A stretch of DNA of 64,000 nucleotides from Mucilaginibacter aquatilis (GTDB lineage: Bacteria > Bacteroidota > Bacteroidia > Sphingobacteriales > Sphingobacteriaceae): positions 124,001 through 188,000 of the forward strand of contig NZ_WQLA01000008.1 of assembly GCF_009755275.1 (NCBI RefSeq), read 5' to 3'. The position numbers and the translations under genes are program-made. How positions within the stretch are numbered: position 1 is the stretch's first letter; every line of letters starts with the position of its first letter. Below are positions 63,507 to 64,000 of this stretch, piece by piece. The notes below the pieces were generated by a model, which saw only the letters and a program-made list of their open reading frames with translations, had not been told where the DNA came from and did not search any database.

Positions 63507-64000
63507 ATGAGAATTAACGACGATGAAGATTGCATAGCATTTTACCAGGAAGCTCTTGACCATTTAAGAGACAGCGGCATAGAATATATGCTTGGCGGTG
63601 CATTTGCCATATTTCATTACACAGGAATTTACCGCGATACAAAAGACCTTGATGTATACTGCAAATCAGTTGATTGCCCGCGGATAATGAAATACTTTGG
63701 CGATTTAGGATATGAAACCCAATTTACTGACGCACGCTGGTTGGCCAAAATTTTCAAAGGCGAATACTTCATCGATTTAATATTTGATACCGTAAACAAC
63801 ATTTGCAAAGTTGACGATACCTGGATAGAGCGTGCAGTTGATGCGAGCTTTTTTGACAGGGATGTAAAACTGCTCGGTCCTGAGGAGTTAATATGGAGTA
63901 AAATATACGTACAAAACCGCGAAAGGTATGATGGAGCAGATTTGAACCACTTACTGGTACAGTACGGAAAAAATTTAGACTGGCACCATTTACTTTTCAG
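63507..64000 (+). CDS. Nucleotidyltransferase-fold protein (partial, cut by window end)
   Basis: The frame opens at ATG 63507 and is still open at base 64000 (about 164 codons). YMLGGAFAIFHYTG followed by RDTKDLDVYCKS is the GG...DLD signature of the nucleotidyltransferase superfamily, here with the second Asp and a later YFIDLIFD that can supply the third carboxylate. In Bacteroidetes such proteins are annotated as nucleotidyltransferase-family or hypothetical. No partner is visible, and the missing C-terminus prevents a firmer call. Confidence 0.7.
   Translation, partial: MRINDDEDCIAFYQEALDHLRDSGIEYMLGGAFAIFHYTGIYRDTKDLDVYCKSVDCPRIMKYFGDLGYETQFTDARWLAKIFKGEYFIDLIFDTVNNICKVDDTWIERAVDASFFDRDVKLLGPEELIWSKIYVQNRERYDGADLNHLLVQYGKNLDWHHLLF

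Noticed and set aside
1..64000. tRNA, rRNA, insertion sequence, integrase or CRISPR array
   Set aside because: Intergenic stretches were read on both strands and nothing with cloverleaf, transposase or repeat-spacer structure was found; short structured RNAs could still be missed by eye.

Overview
The window looks like a chromosomal segment of a Bacteroidota bacterium, most probably family Sphingobacteriaceae (Mucilaginibacter- or Pedobacter-like). The reasons are two SusC/SusD pairs, Bacteroidetes-type lipoprotein signals, a T9SS type A sorting domain, starts without Shine-Dalgarno sequences, moderate GC, and many genes typical of this group. The genus is an inference. I saw no rRNA, tRNA, insertion sequence, phage gene or CRISPR array.

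Layout. 1-928: end of a (glycosyltransferase-type) cluster. 949-7039: a SusC/SusD_2 outer-membrane uptake pair with an AmpG-like MFS permease. 7365-10057: stress-type SDR and a GH15 glucoamylase/trehalase-like enzyme. 10098-15126: secreted unknown, an alpha/beta hydrolase-LytS-LytTR operon, and a secreted retropepsin-like protease. 15171-16048: a frameshifted two-TM gene next to a GntR-type protein that is only a winged helix. 16125-31325: a complete alpha-mannan utilisation locus. It runs as one minus-strand transcription unit (manA-susC-susD-susE-GH76-GH92-GH76-sugar MFS), with a divergent HutC-type GntR regulator and three TATGTACA-type sites in the shared promoter region.

31484-41242 is a sensory region: a helical-repeat unknown, a YiaA/B membrane protein, an SPFH protein with a 56-residue ribbon-helix-helix partner, a LOV (blue-light) histidine kinase overlapping a CheY-like regulator, YitT and HD proteins, and a membrane kinase followed by two response regulators, the second fused to a class III adenylate cyclase.

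41275-52811 carries two surface-glycan gene groups, carbamoyltransferase-GT2-GT9 on the minus strand and GT4-GT4-GmhB-GT9 on the plus strand. An MFS permease and a Rieske-type FAD oxidoreductase lie between them. 52814-57275 holds an APC amino-acid permease, a PAP2 phosphatase and a Kup potassium transporter. 57471-64000 holds a very small T9SS cargo, a small zinc-ribbon protein, FAH hydrolase, M23 peptidase, Bcp peroxiredoxin, an ECF sigma factor operon whose second gene has six tandem FxVPxxYF repeats, and a truncated nucleotidyltransferase.

How the genes work together. The mannan locus would bind and import mannan fragments (SusCDE), cut the alpha-1,6 backbone (GH76) and alpha-1,2 branches (GH92), carry mannose inward (MFS) and isomerise mannose-6-phosphate (ManA), under GntR control. 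The most unusual items are the LOV kinase, the six-repeat ECF-linked protein, the degenerate kinase-like domain fused to ManA, and the kinase/regulator/cyclase cassette.
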